From: Datnioides undecimradiatus
Lineage: Eukaryota > Chordata > Actinopteri > Lobotiformes > Datnioididae
DNA length: 64,000 nt
Reading direction: 5' to 3'
Assembly: GCA_008933995.1 (NCBI GenBank)
Contig: WARS01000032.1
Location: 3,489,001 to 3,553,000, forward strand
Positions 12,286 to 24,455 of this stretch are shown here, piece after piece. The notes below the pieces were generated by a model. That model saw only the letters and a program-made list of their open reading frames with translations. It searched no databases and was not told the origin of the DNA. Numbering within the stretch: position 1 is the stretch's first letter; the number at the start of each line of letters is the position of its first letter. The position numbers were made by a program, and so were the translations under genes.

Positions 12286-13729
12286 GTGGACTGTGGAAAT
12301 ATGCAGGCTGACATCACTGCTTGCCAACATTTGTCAGTGAAGTAGCCAGAAAATCCAAATCTGGGTAAAATTGTGGGGTGCCTTATTGGTTGTGTGGCAC
12401 TGAGATGGGACAAGCAAGAGAAGGGCTAGTCTGAGATACCTGCAATTGAGTAAACAATCTGATATGCATGCCTTAGTATTTCAAAATTAGAGCAGTAATT
12501 TCAGGTACCAACCCTACGACAAATATTAGGGGAGTCTTGAACTGCGAACTAATGTCAGATGGTAGAGTAAGAATTTGGGGATTTTTACCTTAAGTCAATT
12601 ATCTTCAAATGTGACTCATGTCAATAAAATCATAAATTACAGGAACATTTTCTCAAGTGATTTCATGGGCTAAGCACAGAAATAATTCAGAGGCTACATT
12701 AAAAGATATCTCATCTGCCACAGTGCGCTGAATATATTACACTGTCCAACCCTGATGAGTAAAATAGTTTATATTCCAGAAAAGGTTAGCAGATCAGAGC
12801 AGTGTTTCATTATTGCTCTAAATCAAGAGTTATGAAGGACTAATCATGCTGACCTTTACTGTTCACAATTCTTTTTTTTTTGAAAGTAATGCCAAGTTAT
12901 TACTTTTTGTAATACTATTTTTTTGTCAGAAGGATTACACTCATTCTTAAATTCTCATTAGCTTCCTCTCTGTATGACCCAAATTCACAAACGGTTGAAA
13001 GATCCTGGGGGCAGACAACAGGATGTCCATACCCCTTTTATGGCTAAATGCCTCCTACTGATCAGTGGATGGTTTATGATAACATGCACATCATAATTAT
13101 TACCATATCTAGATTCTGTGATAATCCCACTCCCAACATGGTAGTCGGATACTAAAGATATTAGTCAGCAGGCTACAAGCACCACTTCACACCTCGAACT
13201 GCACTCCTGTTCATCTCCTCTTCCGTTACCGATGGTGACGCATGTATACTATTTCAATGCACTTTTGAATTAAATGGGTTAGGTGAATTTATGACATTCA
13301 CGTCATAAAACAAAAGCAAGAGTGGTTTTGAATACACGGCTTAGGCCTCAACAGCTGTTAAAAGTTTAGGGATCTGAAAGAGATAAATATACAGTAAAGA
13401 AATTAAATTCTTTGGCACATGGAAAGAAATAGTAGTAATAATAGTAAAATTGTTCATATTTAACCACAATCTCAGGTAGATGCTCAAGACAGGAGCGTTA
13501 GTCTTTTTCCATCTCAGTTATTCAAAATGACTGATCATTAAAAGTCTGCCTTGAATTAAACCTAGTTAAAAAATGCTTCCTCCATTTCAGTCATTTATAT
13601 TGTCCATTTAATTTTAGACAAAAAACACTTCCAGGCTTTTTCTACAAGAGCACTAACACAGTACATTTAAGTACCTGTGACAATGATTTCTCATTCATAT
13701 GTACCAACCTAACACAGAGCCACATTGAC

Positions 13730-14315
13730 TTTAATATTCATTGTTCATTATGCTTTCCCTACAACAGCAACTCTCCCTCACCCAACCAATCACCAGCCGG
13801 AAGTGATTCAGTCTCTCCATCGTTCCACTTGTTGGCTTGGGTAGACGAGATGAATAATTCTCAGCCTGACACCAGAGATTGCTCTAACCATTCAAGTGCA
13901 TCAACAGGTGCACTATTCCTTTTTTGTGATTTCCAATTAAAGTTTGTCTATAAGTAATGTGGAGATGACAGAAAATGTTCAGTCCATTATATCTTAGATT
14001 TCCATGTTACTTGCTTGACTGTGAATGCGGTATCCCATAATAGTGCATGGAGCTCAATCTGCCTCCATCTGTGAACGCGCTCCCTCCCACAGGCAGTTTG
14101 TCAGTGATGTGTAGGCGTGTGTCAATATCTCTCTGTACAAACTCATGGAATTTTCTCTAACCAAACGTGACATATGCCACAGATGGCGCTGGCTCTCCTT
14201 CATAAGGTGCGATCTCACCATTGCCCACCACACAGTTCCTGTGCCCAATTACATACTGCGTCAGTCAAGTAGTTTTCAATGCATTACAGCTAATACTCTA
14301 ATACTGTCCAATAAT
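13730..14315. repeat. Unnamed dispersed repeat, copy 2
   Basis: Partner of the 11735-12285 copy, same orientation, about 2.0 kb downstream. It shares CAGCAACTCTCC (near 13766), GGAAGTGATTCAG, the TGACTGTGAATGCGGTATCCC segment, GCAGTTTGTCAGTGATGTGT and ACATATGCCACAGAT, with many substitutions and small indels. The open frame from 14145 lies mostly inside it and is therefore not treated as a gene. Confidence 0.65.
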
Positions 14316-14634
14316 GCAACAGGTCAAATAAGAGGTTCATTTTTTCAAACAACAAATCACATCACGAGGAACATAACTACAAGTATACAGAATAAGGTAG
14401 TCTCCTCTATGGAGAGAGGCAGGCACATTAGGGGTGCAATTCAAGATATCACTTTCATGGCAATATTGAATTTGATGAACACCTTCCTGTTTGGAAGTAG
14501 CAAGTGCACACCACATAGTGGCCTGATCCAAATGTCCACTTAAAATACTGGACCTTTGGCAAAACCTTTTGTGTTTTGTTAAGTATCCATGTGGTGAACA
14601 TAACAAATTTTACCCTAACCATTGATATGCAAAT

Positions 14635-14667
14635 ATTTTGTTCTGTGTTATTTCCACAGAACAAAAT
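14635..14667. repeat. Perfect 13 bp stem hairpin
   Basis: ATTTTGTTCTGTG (14635-14647) and CACAGAACAAAAT (14655-14667) are perfect reverse complements separated by 7 nt. It lies about 680 bp downstream of the slc12a9 stop codon, beyond the candidate poly(A) signal. Function unknown. Confidence 0.75.
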
Positions 14668-15073
14668 CGCATAATTTTTGCTCCTTTGAGGGAGGGAACA
14701 GGAAGCAAGGAAACAAGGAAATGTTCCATTAAATCATTTGCGTCATTGACACACAGCCACAGCTGGGGAACGATTACATTTCACCATCTTGCAAACAGTT
14801 AAATTTTATTTAAAAGTAGTCCAGCCCAGCATGAGAGTTGAGAGTTGGTCAATGACACTAACTACAGTATACAGCCTAGTAAACAGACTTGGTACTGCAA
14901 CCATCAGATCATCATGGGTCTAGGTAGACTAGGTCTATATCGCCCTCTGCAGGAGAGGAAGCGCTTTGTAAGATACACATGATTAATGAAGGATGTTACT
15001 TACAAGGATAAGACATTCTCACATTCAATTTTTAAAATAAAATTATACAAAAAAAAAACCAGTTAACAATTCA

Positions 15074-15079
15074 TTTATT
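15074..15079 (-). terminator. Candidate poly(A) signal of slc12a9
   Basis: TTTATT on the plus strand reads AATAAA on the minus strand, about 265 bp downstream of the slc12a9 stop codon. This is a plausible 3' UTR length. The hexamer is common in AT-rich DNA, so confidence is limited. Confidence 0.35.
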
Positions 15080-15344
15080 TTTTTTGTACAAAAAGTCAGT
15101 GTTTACAATGTTCATGTACAATTCCCATGTTGTAACAGTAAGTTAACAAATATATGAAAAGTTAAAGAGCATAGGCCCTGATACACATCTGATGTTGAGA
15201 ACTTTCCTCATTTCACCCCACTTAATCCACAGCGATGGCTACACAGTGTGGTTGACAGCTTAAATATCAGGTGAATAAATTGGTAAAAGGCACAAGCCAA
15301 TACCAATCAGGGTAGTCGATGGATTAAGAGTTGAAAGTAAAATT

Positions 15345-16288
15345 TTAGAGGTCAGTTGTGACTACAGGAGTGACTCCATGAATGAGTAATGTTGGGCCCA
15401 GATCTTGACTCAACAGGTTAACGTGGTGCAGATAGGTACGGTAACGGCTTGTGTCTGCTGGTGGGCGTGGCAAATACAGGAAACGAACAGCAGGCTGAGG
15501 GGCACTGTGTCTGCGAATCAGATTGTTGACAGCACAGATATAGTCATCGGTCAGCTGAGTGGCATTGTTAAGAAACTGTTGAATGGCATCTTCCTTCTCA
15601 GCTTCATTTTCATCTTGTATCTCTCTGCTCTCATCATTCTGTGCAGCCTCTACCAGATTCCCTCTCAACCTTCCTCCTTGTCTCTGCCAATGCAGGGCCA
15701 CAACCTGGTCCCATGCTACCATTTGCACCTGAGCCGAGATCCTGAGCTCCTTAAGCATCACCTGGAGCTTCATCTCCTCCTCTTCTTTCAGACTGCAACC
15801 AGCCTCCACACACAAGAAGAGGCGTAGTCTTGCCTGGCTCCAGGCACGGGTCTCATGCAGCACGCTGGCAAGTTGCAACAGAAACAGTGAGCAGATGTCC
15901 ACATATCCACAGCTGTCTGGTCGAAGTAGATTCAGAGGCCACATGTCAACAAATGGCCCAGTCATGCTCCGATGGCTGCTAATCTTTTTTCCTGACCCCA
16001 AGACTTTCTCGCGGTTGAAAAGGTTAAAGTAACGAGCCAGTATCACATTTTTGCCCATTTTTACAGCGTCAGCAATCACTGAGATATATTCATCCTCCTG
16101 AAGGTCTTTTGGTTCTTCAGCAACCCGCACACTGGGGAAGAAGGGAAATCGTCGCTCTCTGGGGTCTACGGATGGACTCACTGCATCCAAGCCCTGGCCT
16201 GTGGACAGGAGAATTTTACCCTGGAGGTGGTCTTGAGGAGTGCAGTTGTCATAGAAACCCAAGACAAGGGTGTTTGGCCTCATTCCAC
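15345..16288 (-). CDS. slc12a9: slc12a9 last coding exon: cytoplasmic C-terminal domain
   Basis: A single 944 nt exon encodes the last 314 codons minus the split first one. It opens with [21 protein letters not shown] and includes [20 protein letters not shown] and [12 protein letters not shown], then ends [14 protein letters not shown]. A variable acidic stretch (DENEAEKED) sits before the last conserved block. In SLC12 proteins this region is the cytosolic C-terminal domain that follows the transport core. Confidence 0.95.
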
Positions 16289-19200
16289 CTAAACACAAAC
16301 ATATATAAAATGTGTGTTTTGGATAAGAACTGTAAGATTTAGTGATATATAGCAATATAAGTAATAAGTAAGTAATATATAGCCCAATAATGGAAGACCA
16401 ACATCATCAAATAGCAACAATGTAAAGTTTCCTACCAAAGCCTGTGATGAAAAGCAGGTTTTGAACTCCGTGTCGAACAGACTCAGCCAGGGTAAGGTTG
16501 ACAAATGCCTTAATGTTTAGATGGTCCACTAGAGATAGCCAGGAGTCATAACTGCTTTGTAGAGGATCAGAGGGCAACCGATCTGCACAATCACACACAC
16601 AATGTCAGACGCATGGGAAAGAGAGAGACATTTCACTTCTTCAAGGGTAGCATGTGTTTGCTTGTTTGTTTGTCGCAGTCTGCCTGGGTGTATTTTGGTG
16701 TAAGTATAACTGATTGGAGCTTACAGTTGGACAGCAGAGATGTGGATTACATTGCAGGAGTTGTTTAAGTAGTTTAAATGTACAACCTGACACTTCTTTA
16801 CTCACCCTGAAAACATGTTAACATTGAATTTATTTCAACTGATATGAATTCAAGTTTATCCTGACAGTGCCTTATAGTACCAACTACTGAAGACTTCTAT
16901 ATATTACTTTTTTATTCTGTACTTTTTTTAATACCAAAAACTTGGCATGTTCAATTCAAAATATACATATCTGTCTCCTCCTTGCACAATTCCTACCTAA
17001 TGAACCCAACTTTACATGTCCGAGGACATAGAGGCCACTCTTCTTCAGGTCATTAATGAAAGACATGAGACCTGTACAGCTACGAGGGTTTGCCACCATC
17101 AGCAGCAACTGAGGTCTCCAGAACTTCACGTGATCCTTACGCACATCCAACATCAACAGGTATTTGCGGACCTTAATGAATAAAAATTGAGTTTAAAAGA
17201 GAGCTGAAATACTATAGTGTTCCATGCAAAGGTTTATTATATTGTTGCTTCATATGAAAAAAATTATTTTTTTATGATTATGCACCTGGTGGAAGATGAG
17301 AGCCTGGCTGATGTAGCCCCAGTTACTGATGGGGCCGAGGTAGTGAATAAGCATTACAAGCAGCAACATAAAGGCTATGCTGGCAAATGCATATATGGCA
17401 TTGATCAAGAACATCATGACCAGACAGCCAAGAATGCCCAGAGCACAGGTATGCCAGGTAAAACAACGAAATGAGGGTCTACATGGAAGAAAATGACAAC
17501 AGTAAAAACAATGAATATGGAATAACAACACCATTTTGACCACATCTGAAAGAAATCCACAACGGAGAAGTAAATTCACTGCAATATCGTGAACTGTACC
17601 TGAAGTTGGGTGCAGAAGCCCATTCAAGAGCCAAACAGGCCAGGTTCACAGCCGCATAAACCAACAAGAAGATGATAGTCACAATACCAGCAATGGTGTT
17701 TAATTTACCAGCAAACAGCACCACCTAGTGGAAAAAAAGACAATAGTATGGCTTACACTGCACATTCATTGTTCCTCCTTATTACTCTTAAGAGTTGCTT
17801 TATAATAAAACAGATGCTCTCAAACTCATGTTTGATGTTAATTTAGTTTACGTACCAAGAATGACACGTTCCTACGTACATGTTGATACAGTTAGAGCTT
17901 TAAACTAATAATTTCAATATATAACTCTAGCAGTAAAAATGAGCAGTGTGTAAATGTACGTAATTTGTTACATTTACAAACTATTGCTTCCTTTATCTAC
18001 ACTACACAAGTAGCTTCACACACCTAAATATGCCCTGAACCTCAATACAACCCACAATGATAGTAGCTCAACAACAATGTTCATAACTTTGCTAAAAATT
18101 ATTTAAGAAATATAAAAATGTAATAGTGGTTGGTACCTAGCTAAAGTGCTGATGCTGAGTAGCATGGAAGTGAAAGAGCTCACTTACTGGTGCAACAGGT
18201 CAGTACCCTGCTCTGTCTCCCTGGCAAAACCTTCCAAGGTTGTTGCAATCTTCATTTGATTGATATTTAGCCCATCCAAAGCCGTGCACGATGCACAATT
18301 GTATTTGCACCACTGAGTAGTATCGTTATATACACATATGACAGTTGCATTTAGATGATCAACTGGTAATATATCCATCTTCATTCAAGCTCTACCAATA
18401 CAAATACATATAATGTAACTAATAATTCAATTTCAAAAATTGTATATTACACAAGTAAGGGCAAGAATGTCCCTTGATTGTGTAATCTCTGCCCACTTCA
18501 TCTCTGTAGACTTTCCCTTCAAAATGACTAAAGCTAAACCTGTTAATGTTTCACACTGTAAAACAGAAAGCAAAAAGGAAACCACAAGTGATGACAAATA
18601 ATTAGGGAGTAAGTGGCTAAAACTCTGCATCTTCTTCGGTTTTTCAACATTAATTTAAAGTTGTATGACTGTCTTATTATATAGAGAAGAAAACTGAAAC
18701 CACTGCTTGTCTGCAGTGTACTATCCTACCTGTACAAGCAACCAGGAGACAAGCACAGAGACCCAGGGGTTCCCACTCCGTGAGGTTTTCCTAGCCAAGA
18801 CTAGGAAACCACCTATAGGGATTTATGACAATAACAAAATCAAAGTCACTCTGTCTGTTATTGCTCATGGTCCTCTGTAAAATAAACAACTGAGTCACCG
18901 TGGACTCATCTTTAAGCCAAACACACAATGAGAACATTATTTTTCTTCTCCTGAGAAAGTCAACACTGCAAGCCATCTGTTGTCAAATGATGCTTTCCAA
19001 ATTAACATGCCTCCACTAGAAAAAGGAGACATGATGAAATTAATAACAAGTGTCAATTTCTCACATTTGAAATGGAGGCCTCATTCAACAGATGGTTGAT
19101 ATTAAAATGTTGACTCAGCTTTACAGAAGACCAGCTGGAGTTGGATATGCTTTCATATACTCTGGATCAACTATTTAGCCCTGATCATAACCCGAACAAG

Positions 19201-20812
19201 CAAGATTGGTAATTAAATCCTTCTCAGTACAGAAATTAAGAGATGCCGAGTCAGCCAAAACCCAATTCTGCCAACAAATAAAGTATTTACTGCTCTTTTA
19301 TAGGTAATTCTTAATGGTAGGGACAACAGGGAAAACAAAACACATTGGGCAGCAGGATACATGTTCAATAATCTCACCAAACAGGTTGTCTTTGGACAGG
19401 GCATGCAGGATCCTGGATGCTCCTATTAGGTTACTCATAGCAGCAGACATGGTGGAGGAGTAAACCCCAATTGTCACCAGGGGAGGCCATATATTAATGT
19501 CCCCCAGGAAACTGTATTCTCTTTGGAGAAGGTGACTAAGGATAACGGATAATGGAAAAAAAACTCAAAATATGAAATGAGCTAGAATAATTACTTTAGC
19601 AGACTGAGTGTGATAATAAATCCAAATTACTCTAAACCATGTGACCTGTGTGCAAACAAAACAAATTAGAGTAAAATCTGAGATTTCTGGAAAATATAAC
19701 AAATGTACCTGAAGCTATAGTGTGGAACTTTTACAAAAAAATTGAACAACCATTACATTCTGGTCAAATGAATTGACAAAGTGCTGATTAATCAATTTAC
19801 CACTAGATAAATGTCTCTTTATGTCACAATATACAGTTTTAAAATCTGGTGTCTGGTAAGACCTTCCCATGCCAGGGGGTTAGTACTCAAACTGCCAGTG
19901 AACTGAGTTCAGTGTGTTTGGTTGTGTCCACGTATGTGTTTCTTACCGGTCGCAGGACCACGCAGACAGCAGACTAAGCAGATTGTAAGTGATGAAAGTT
20001 GTAAGAACAGCTGCAAGCGTTCCTCTTGGGATAGAATAGCTGGGGTTTTTGAGGTCACCTGGAAAACACACACAAAGTTTCCCTCCTCAACAAAACAAAT
20101 CTATTAGCACCTTCTGTTCTGTCAAAGTAAAACACATGTGCTGGGTCTTAAATCGGGGGCTGCATCCACCTCAGTCTGCATATCTTAACTCGTGTTAATC
20201 AGTTGATAAAAGTACCCTTTGTTTGCCCTTTATTTATTTTAATGACTTCTTACCTGACATGTTGGAGCCTGCCATGATTCCAGTGCAGCCATTGAACATC
20301 ACAGCAAACACTGTGGTAAAACTCATCATGGCACCAGTGGTGTAGTCTACTGTGTAATTGGCTAGAAAGAGTAACAAGGGGCTTGAAAAGTCATATGTAT
20401 GAACAAATGGATCACTAATACAAACAAAAGCTTCCATTAATTCATTTTTATATCTTCTGCTTAGTTACTCATATGGGTCCATCATGTTTAATTAAGTTTA
20501 AAATCATCAAAGCCTATAAAATACACACCACAATGACATCAGCCACTAAGTGCCAACACTTACGCAATAGGTTGCCCTCCAGAGTGTGGCGCTGGAAGCC
20601 AGAGTAATTGGCAGTGCTGAGGCTGGTACTGTTTATACCGGAGCTATCTGGCAAAATCACCACAATGGGGCCCACAATGAAAAAGCTGATGAAGATGGAA
20701 AGCAGGACTGTCGTGACTATGATGAAGATTATAAAGGTGGCTTTGGCATAGATGTGGGCTCCCACCTGTAATGACAAGCCAGTTAAATTTTCTATATATT
20801 TTTTTATTTAGT

Positions 20813-20852
<40 letters not shown>

Positions 20853-23800
20853 TGATATCACTGATACACACAACCAGGATCTACAGCAATGACACAGGAA
20901 TGTCATTCGGACTGGAGAAGTGTGGACGAATGATAACAAAGAGAGGCAAGGTAGTCCAGAGAGTGGGGATTACACTACCAGAGGGCAGAATAGCAGACAT
21001 TGAGGATAGCTACAAATACCTGGGTATACCACAGGCACATGGCAACCATGAGAAGGCCACAAGGGAAGCAGCCACAGCCAAATACCTCCAATGAGTAAGG
21101 CAGGTCCTGAAAAGTCAGCTCAATGGCAAGAACAAGGTCCAGGCAATAAACAGCTATGCCTTGCCAGTAATCAGATACCCTGCTGGGATAATAAATTGGC
21201 CAAAGGATGAAGTACAGACCACGGATATCAAGACATGAAAGCTCCTTACCATGCATGGAGGGTTCACAAGAGCGATAGAGGCCCAGATATACCACACCAG
21301 GCAAGACCCAAGGTGTAGGCTGTGCAAAGAGGCCCCAGAAACAGTCCAGCACATAACGGCAGGATGTAAGATGCTGGCAGGAAAAGCATACATGGAACGC
21401 CATAACCAGGTGGCCGGCATAGTGTACAGAAACATCTGTGCAGAGTTTGGGCTGGAAGTCCCTAGATCCAAGTGGGAAACACCTCCAAAGGTGATAGAGA
21501 ATGAGCGCGCAAAGATCCTGTGGGACTTCCAGGTACAGACTGATAAAATGGTAATGGCTAACTAACCGGACATTGTAGTGGTGGACCCAGAAGAAAGCCG
21601 TTGTGGTGGACATCGCAATCCCAAGCGATGGTAACATCAGGAAGAAGGAACATGAGAAGCTGGAGAAATACCAAGGCCTGAAGGAAGAACTGGAGAAAGC
21701 CTGGCAGGTAAAGACATCAGTGGTGCCTGTGGTGATCGGGGCACTCGGAGCAGTGACCCCCAAACTGGAGCAGTGACCCCCAAACTGGAGCAGTGGCTAC
21801 AACAGATCCCAGGAAAGACAACAGACATCTCAGTCCAGAAAAGCGCAATACTAGGGACATGTAAGATACTGCCCTCAAGAACCCTCAAGCTCCCAGGCCT
21901 CTGGTAGAGGACCCGAGCTTGCAGAGGAGGAACCGCCCGCGGAGGGCGAGATGGGAAATTTATATATATATATATATTTATTTATTTTTGTTTTCTCATT
22001 CCATAGCACGACTGTAAAATTCCTCAACTGCCAGTTTGCCCCAGGACCATGAAAACTACCAACCATAGATTTTGCCAATTATATTATTATTACATATTTA
22101 GTAGATTCGACACTCTCAGGGTAGACCTTACAAAACTCTTAACACCCTCGAACACTATCAGGCCAGAATTTCCAGTTATTTGTGGCATTTTCTTTCAGAC
22201 TGCTCTAAAGACAAAATTTGTATTTGTTCATATTTGCAACAAAAGTTTATTTCTAACAACACCATAATAAATTGAGTGTGGATTCCATTCAAAGCTTTTA
22301 TTTAGCACAACAATAACAATACAGCCTCTCCACACTGCCAGTGGGGATTTAGACTTAACAGTCCGTTTATTCTAAATGGTTGTGTATTTACCAAAGCGTA
22401 GCTCTCAGAAAAACATTATACAATATTTGTACAGACAACGATTATCTGAAAGAATGTATCTTGATTGAAAAAAAATTTAGACAGTAAAACACACTCACCA
22501 GGCAGACAGTGAAACACACAAAAAGCAGGATAGTGCTGTAAAGCAAAGACCAACAGTATCCTGAGGGCAACACCTGATGGAGACTTGCAACAGCTGCAGC
22601 ACCCTCTGAGGGACAGTATAATTAGGTTAATGAATATAGCAACTCACTGACATGGTATATGTCTCACTATTGTTTTGACATTACCTTCTGGGACGCCAAA
22701 GGAAGCCATGATAGCCTCAACCAGACCTAAAATGTAAAGAGCACTGCCACACGCATTGGCAAAGAAAAACATGATCCCAATGCTACCACCAAATTCTGGA
22801 CCCAGGGCTCGGCTGATCATGTCTGGGGAGCCAAGTTGAGAAATTTCTCACTGCAGCTACAACTGGACACAATATCTCACCTATTAAAGACCACTTGTCA
22901 CATTTAGACCAAAAGATAATCTGTGCCATTGGTGAATAAAGCAAATCATGGGAGGAAGAAATTAAGAGCATGGGCATTTTTTGCTGCTCCATTAGTCAGG
23001 CTTAATCACAGTCACACACCCCAGAGAGGCTTTTAAGCGACAGCAGAAGTTTCTCTAAGCAGTAAAGGATACAATATGCACCTCCAGCATCCAAAGCCCC
23101 ATTGGTGGAGATGGCACAAACAGAAAGCACAGTCATTGTGATGATAAAATAGGCCACCAAGAACATGGTGATGGACTGGTAGAGACCTGCTTGTCCTACA
23201 ACAAATCCTGCAAGAGGTAGAAGACAAAATGTTATTTCAGAATGAGAATCAGCTTTGTTGGCTAAGTTTGTGTACGCATACGAGGATATTTTGACTGCTC
23301 TCATAATTTCTCATAATTTCACAGAAAACGGTTCTTACCAGTGAAGAAAATGGATAGCAAACTTGAAACAAAATATCAGGATATTAAGTATATAAGTAAT
23401 TATATATAAAGCTGATAGGCCTTTATGTATCCTACCGTTAAACTCATATAACGGTAAATAATTAGATACATTAGATAAAATAAAACAGGTGATTCATGGA
23501 TCATCCAGAAGTTTGGATTAGCTAGATAAAGTTCCATTTATAATTTTTCCTAATTTCTTCAGAAAACTCTTAAAATTTTATGCCTGCAGATTTTTGAATG
23601 ACAATTTGATACTTTTTGCTGTTATATAATTACTATAAATTGACTCTTAGCAAGGAGCTTTTTTTCCATAAACATTTAATTGGTAACTGAAATATCAAAT
23701 AGATTAATTCGTATGCTAACATGTTACTGGTGTTGAGAAAGAAAAACAGGACAGGCAAATAATATCACGACAAGCTTAGGATTCAAGTCGCTCGTTAGCA

Positions 23801-24111
23801 TCGACCTAACTGCTAACCCTGAGCAAACCAAAGCCTGAACGTCCGTTCACGAAAATTTATTTATTTATCTGAAGACTTAAAATTTTGGCCCTCCCGTACT
23901 CACCAATTCGCAGAAACACAACGACGCTGAACATGGACAGTAAAGTCGGTATCACCACGCCAAACACCACCCCAAGCTTCCGGGTGGGTTTTCCATTTGA
24001 CACTCGGCCGTCTCTGCCCGCCTTGGCCCCGCTGTGTTTGGATACATGTTTCGGCTCCAGTCCGGGGCTGGAGGTGAGTCTGTAATGTAGAAGAGGAGCC
24101 TTCTCCGACAT
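15345..24111 (-). CDS. slc12a9: Solute carrier family 12 member 9 (CIP1-like cation-chloride cotransporter family protein)
   Basis: There are fourteen coding exons on the minus strand: 23904-24111, 23073-23207, 22685-22822, 22499-22605, 20564-20765, 20254-20361, 19947-20058, 19378-19535, 18730-18812, 17600-17724, 17286-17478, 16997-17171, 16436-16582 and 15345-16288. All phases join, giving 944 residues, close to the roughly 914 of human SLC12A9. Diagnostic motifs are [17 protein letters not shown] (TM1), [66 protein letters not shown] and the terminal [18 protein letters not shown]. About 12 membrane helices lie in exons 1-11. The exon 5 loop carries N-glycosylation sequons (NST, NYS). The family belongs to the SLC12 transporters; SLC12A9 has been reported to modulate NKCC1 and, more recently, to act in lysosomal ion transport. 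Its substrate cannot be read from sequence. Intron 4 holds a LINE remnant. Confidence 0.95.
17286..24111 (-). CDS. slc12a9: slc12a9 exons 1-11: N-terminus and membrane transport core
   Basis: The start ATG at 24111 opens [12 protein letters not shown], matching the short acidic-dileucine N-terminus of the family. Splice phases run 1, 1, 1, 0, 1, 1, 2, 1, 0, 2, 0. Exon 9 (18730-18812) reads [18 protein letters not shown] after the junction and appears about one residue shorter than human in the LAPAK region. The intron 2 donor is GTATCC, a weaker site than the others. Exons 3-5 span the [18 protein letters not shown] helix, a divergent loop with [10 protein letters not shown], and [10 protein letters not shown]. 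Confidence 0.9.
20817..20849. repeat. (TA)n microsatellite
   Basis: A run of about 16 TA units at the left edge of the LINE remnant in slc12a9 intron 4. A second TA run lies at the other edge (21959-21977). Confidence 0.95.
20852..21960 (+). mobile_element. R4/Rex6-like LINE remnant (C-terminal RT, zinc finger and restriction-like endonuclease)
   Basis: Plus-strand translation shows [32 protein letters not shown], and then a C-x2-C-x9-H-x4-C zinc finger ([18 protein letters not shown]). A PDIVVVD start of a restriction-enzyme-like endonuclease follows, and the end is LKLPGLW-stop near 21906. This C-terminal order is typical of the R2/R4 (Dong, Rex6) group. The copy is dead. Two in-frame TGA codons occur where the family has Arg (near 21092 and 21236). 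The middle is deleted between MHGGF and RAIEAQ (near 21255-21268). A 20 bp unit is duplicated in tandem (21751-21790) and shifts the frame. It lies antisense to slc12a9 in intron 4, flanked on both sides by TA repeats. The exact clade is from memory. Confidence 0.8.
21959..21977. repeat. (TA)n tract at 3' edge of LINE remnant
   Basis: A short TATATA run follows the LINE 3' end and grades into TTTATTTATTT. It matches the TA run on the other side of the element, consistent with a simple-repeat target or tail. Confidence 0.75.
23241..23304. repeat. Dispersed fish repeat fragment in slc12a9 intron 1
   Basis: AATGAGAATCAGCTTTGTTG followed by TTTGTGTACGCATACGAGGA is a degenerate form of a segment I recognise in many fish genomes (LINE 3' region). 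Too short for clade assignment. Confidence 0.5.
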
Positions 24112-24330
24112 GACGAGTAAAGTTGGCGTTTAAAGGAGCGAGATAGCTTCAACTGAAAGTAAGCACGCGCTTTCACCCGCATGAGCTCAATTTGAGGTTG
24201 ACGTCTCGACTATAGCTCTGGTGAAACGTGCCTACGATCGAACCGGCGTTCAACTAATTGAATGGCCGCCATTCACCTAAGCACTTCCTTCAACGAGCCC
24301 ACTTCACCTTCTGCAGGTAATGGCGGTTAG
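24112..24330 (-). promoter_or_regulatory. slc12a9 promoter region (CpG-bearing, TATA-less)
   Basis: The 200 bp upstream of the slc12a9 start codon contain several CpGs (GATCGAACCGGCG) and a GCCGCCAT motif (24265-24272), which fits the YY1 core often found near start sites of housekeeping genes. No TATA box is visible. The start site is not determined. Confidence 0.45.
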
Positions 24331-24455
24331 TTAATGGAAAACATGACGTTGCTTCCTGTAATTAGCAGTTTCTCAAATAAATAAATGAGTAAGTAAATGG
24401 CTGTATGAAATCAGATTTTATTGCATGTTATATTTCAGAGTTTGTATCATAAACA

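Noticed and set aside
14145..14543. 132-codon plus-strand open frame
   Set aside because: Its first half lies inside a diverged repeat copy whose partner at 11.7-12.3 kb does not keep the frame, and it has no recognisable domain.
15405..15827. 140-codon plus-strand frame
   Set aside because: Antisense shadow of the slc12a9 last exon, whose protein is clearly conserved on the minus strand.
20975..21763. 262-codon minus-strand frame
   Set aside because: Antisense shadow of the R4/Rex6-like LINE coding sequence; the zinc finger and endonuclease motifs are on the plus strand.
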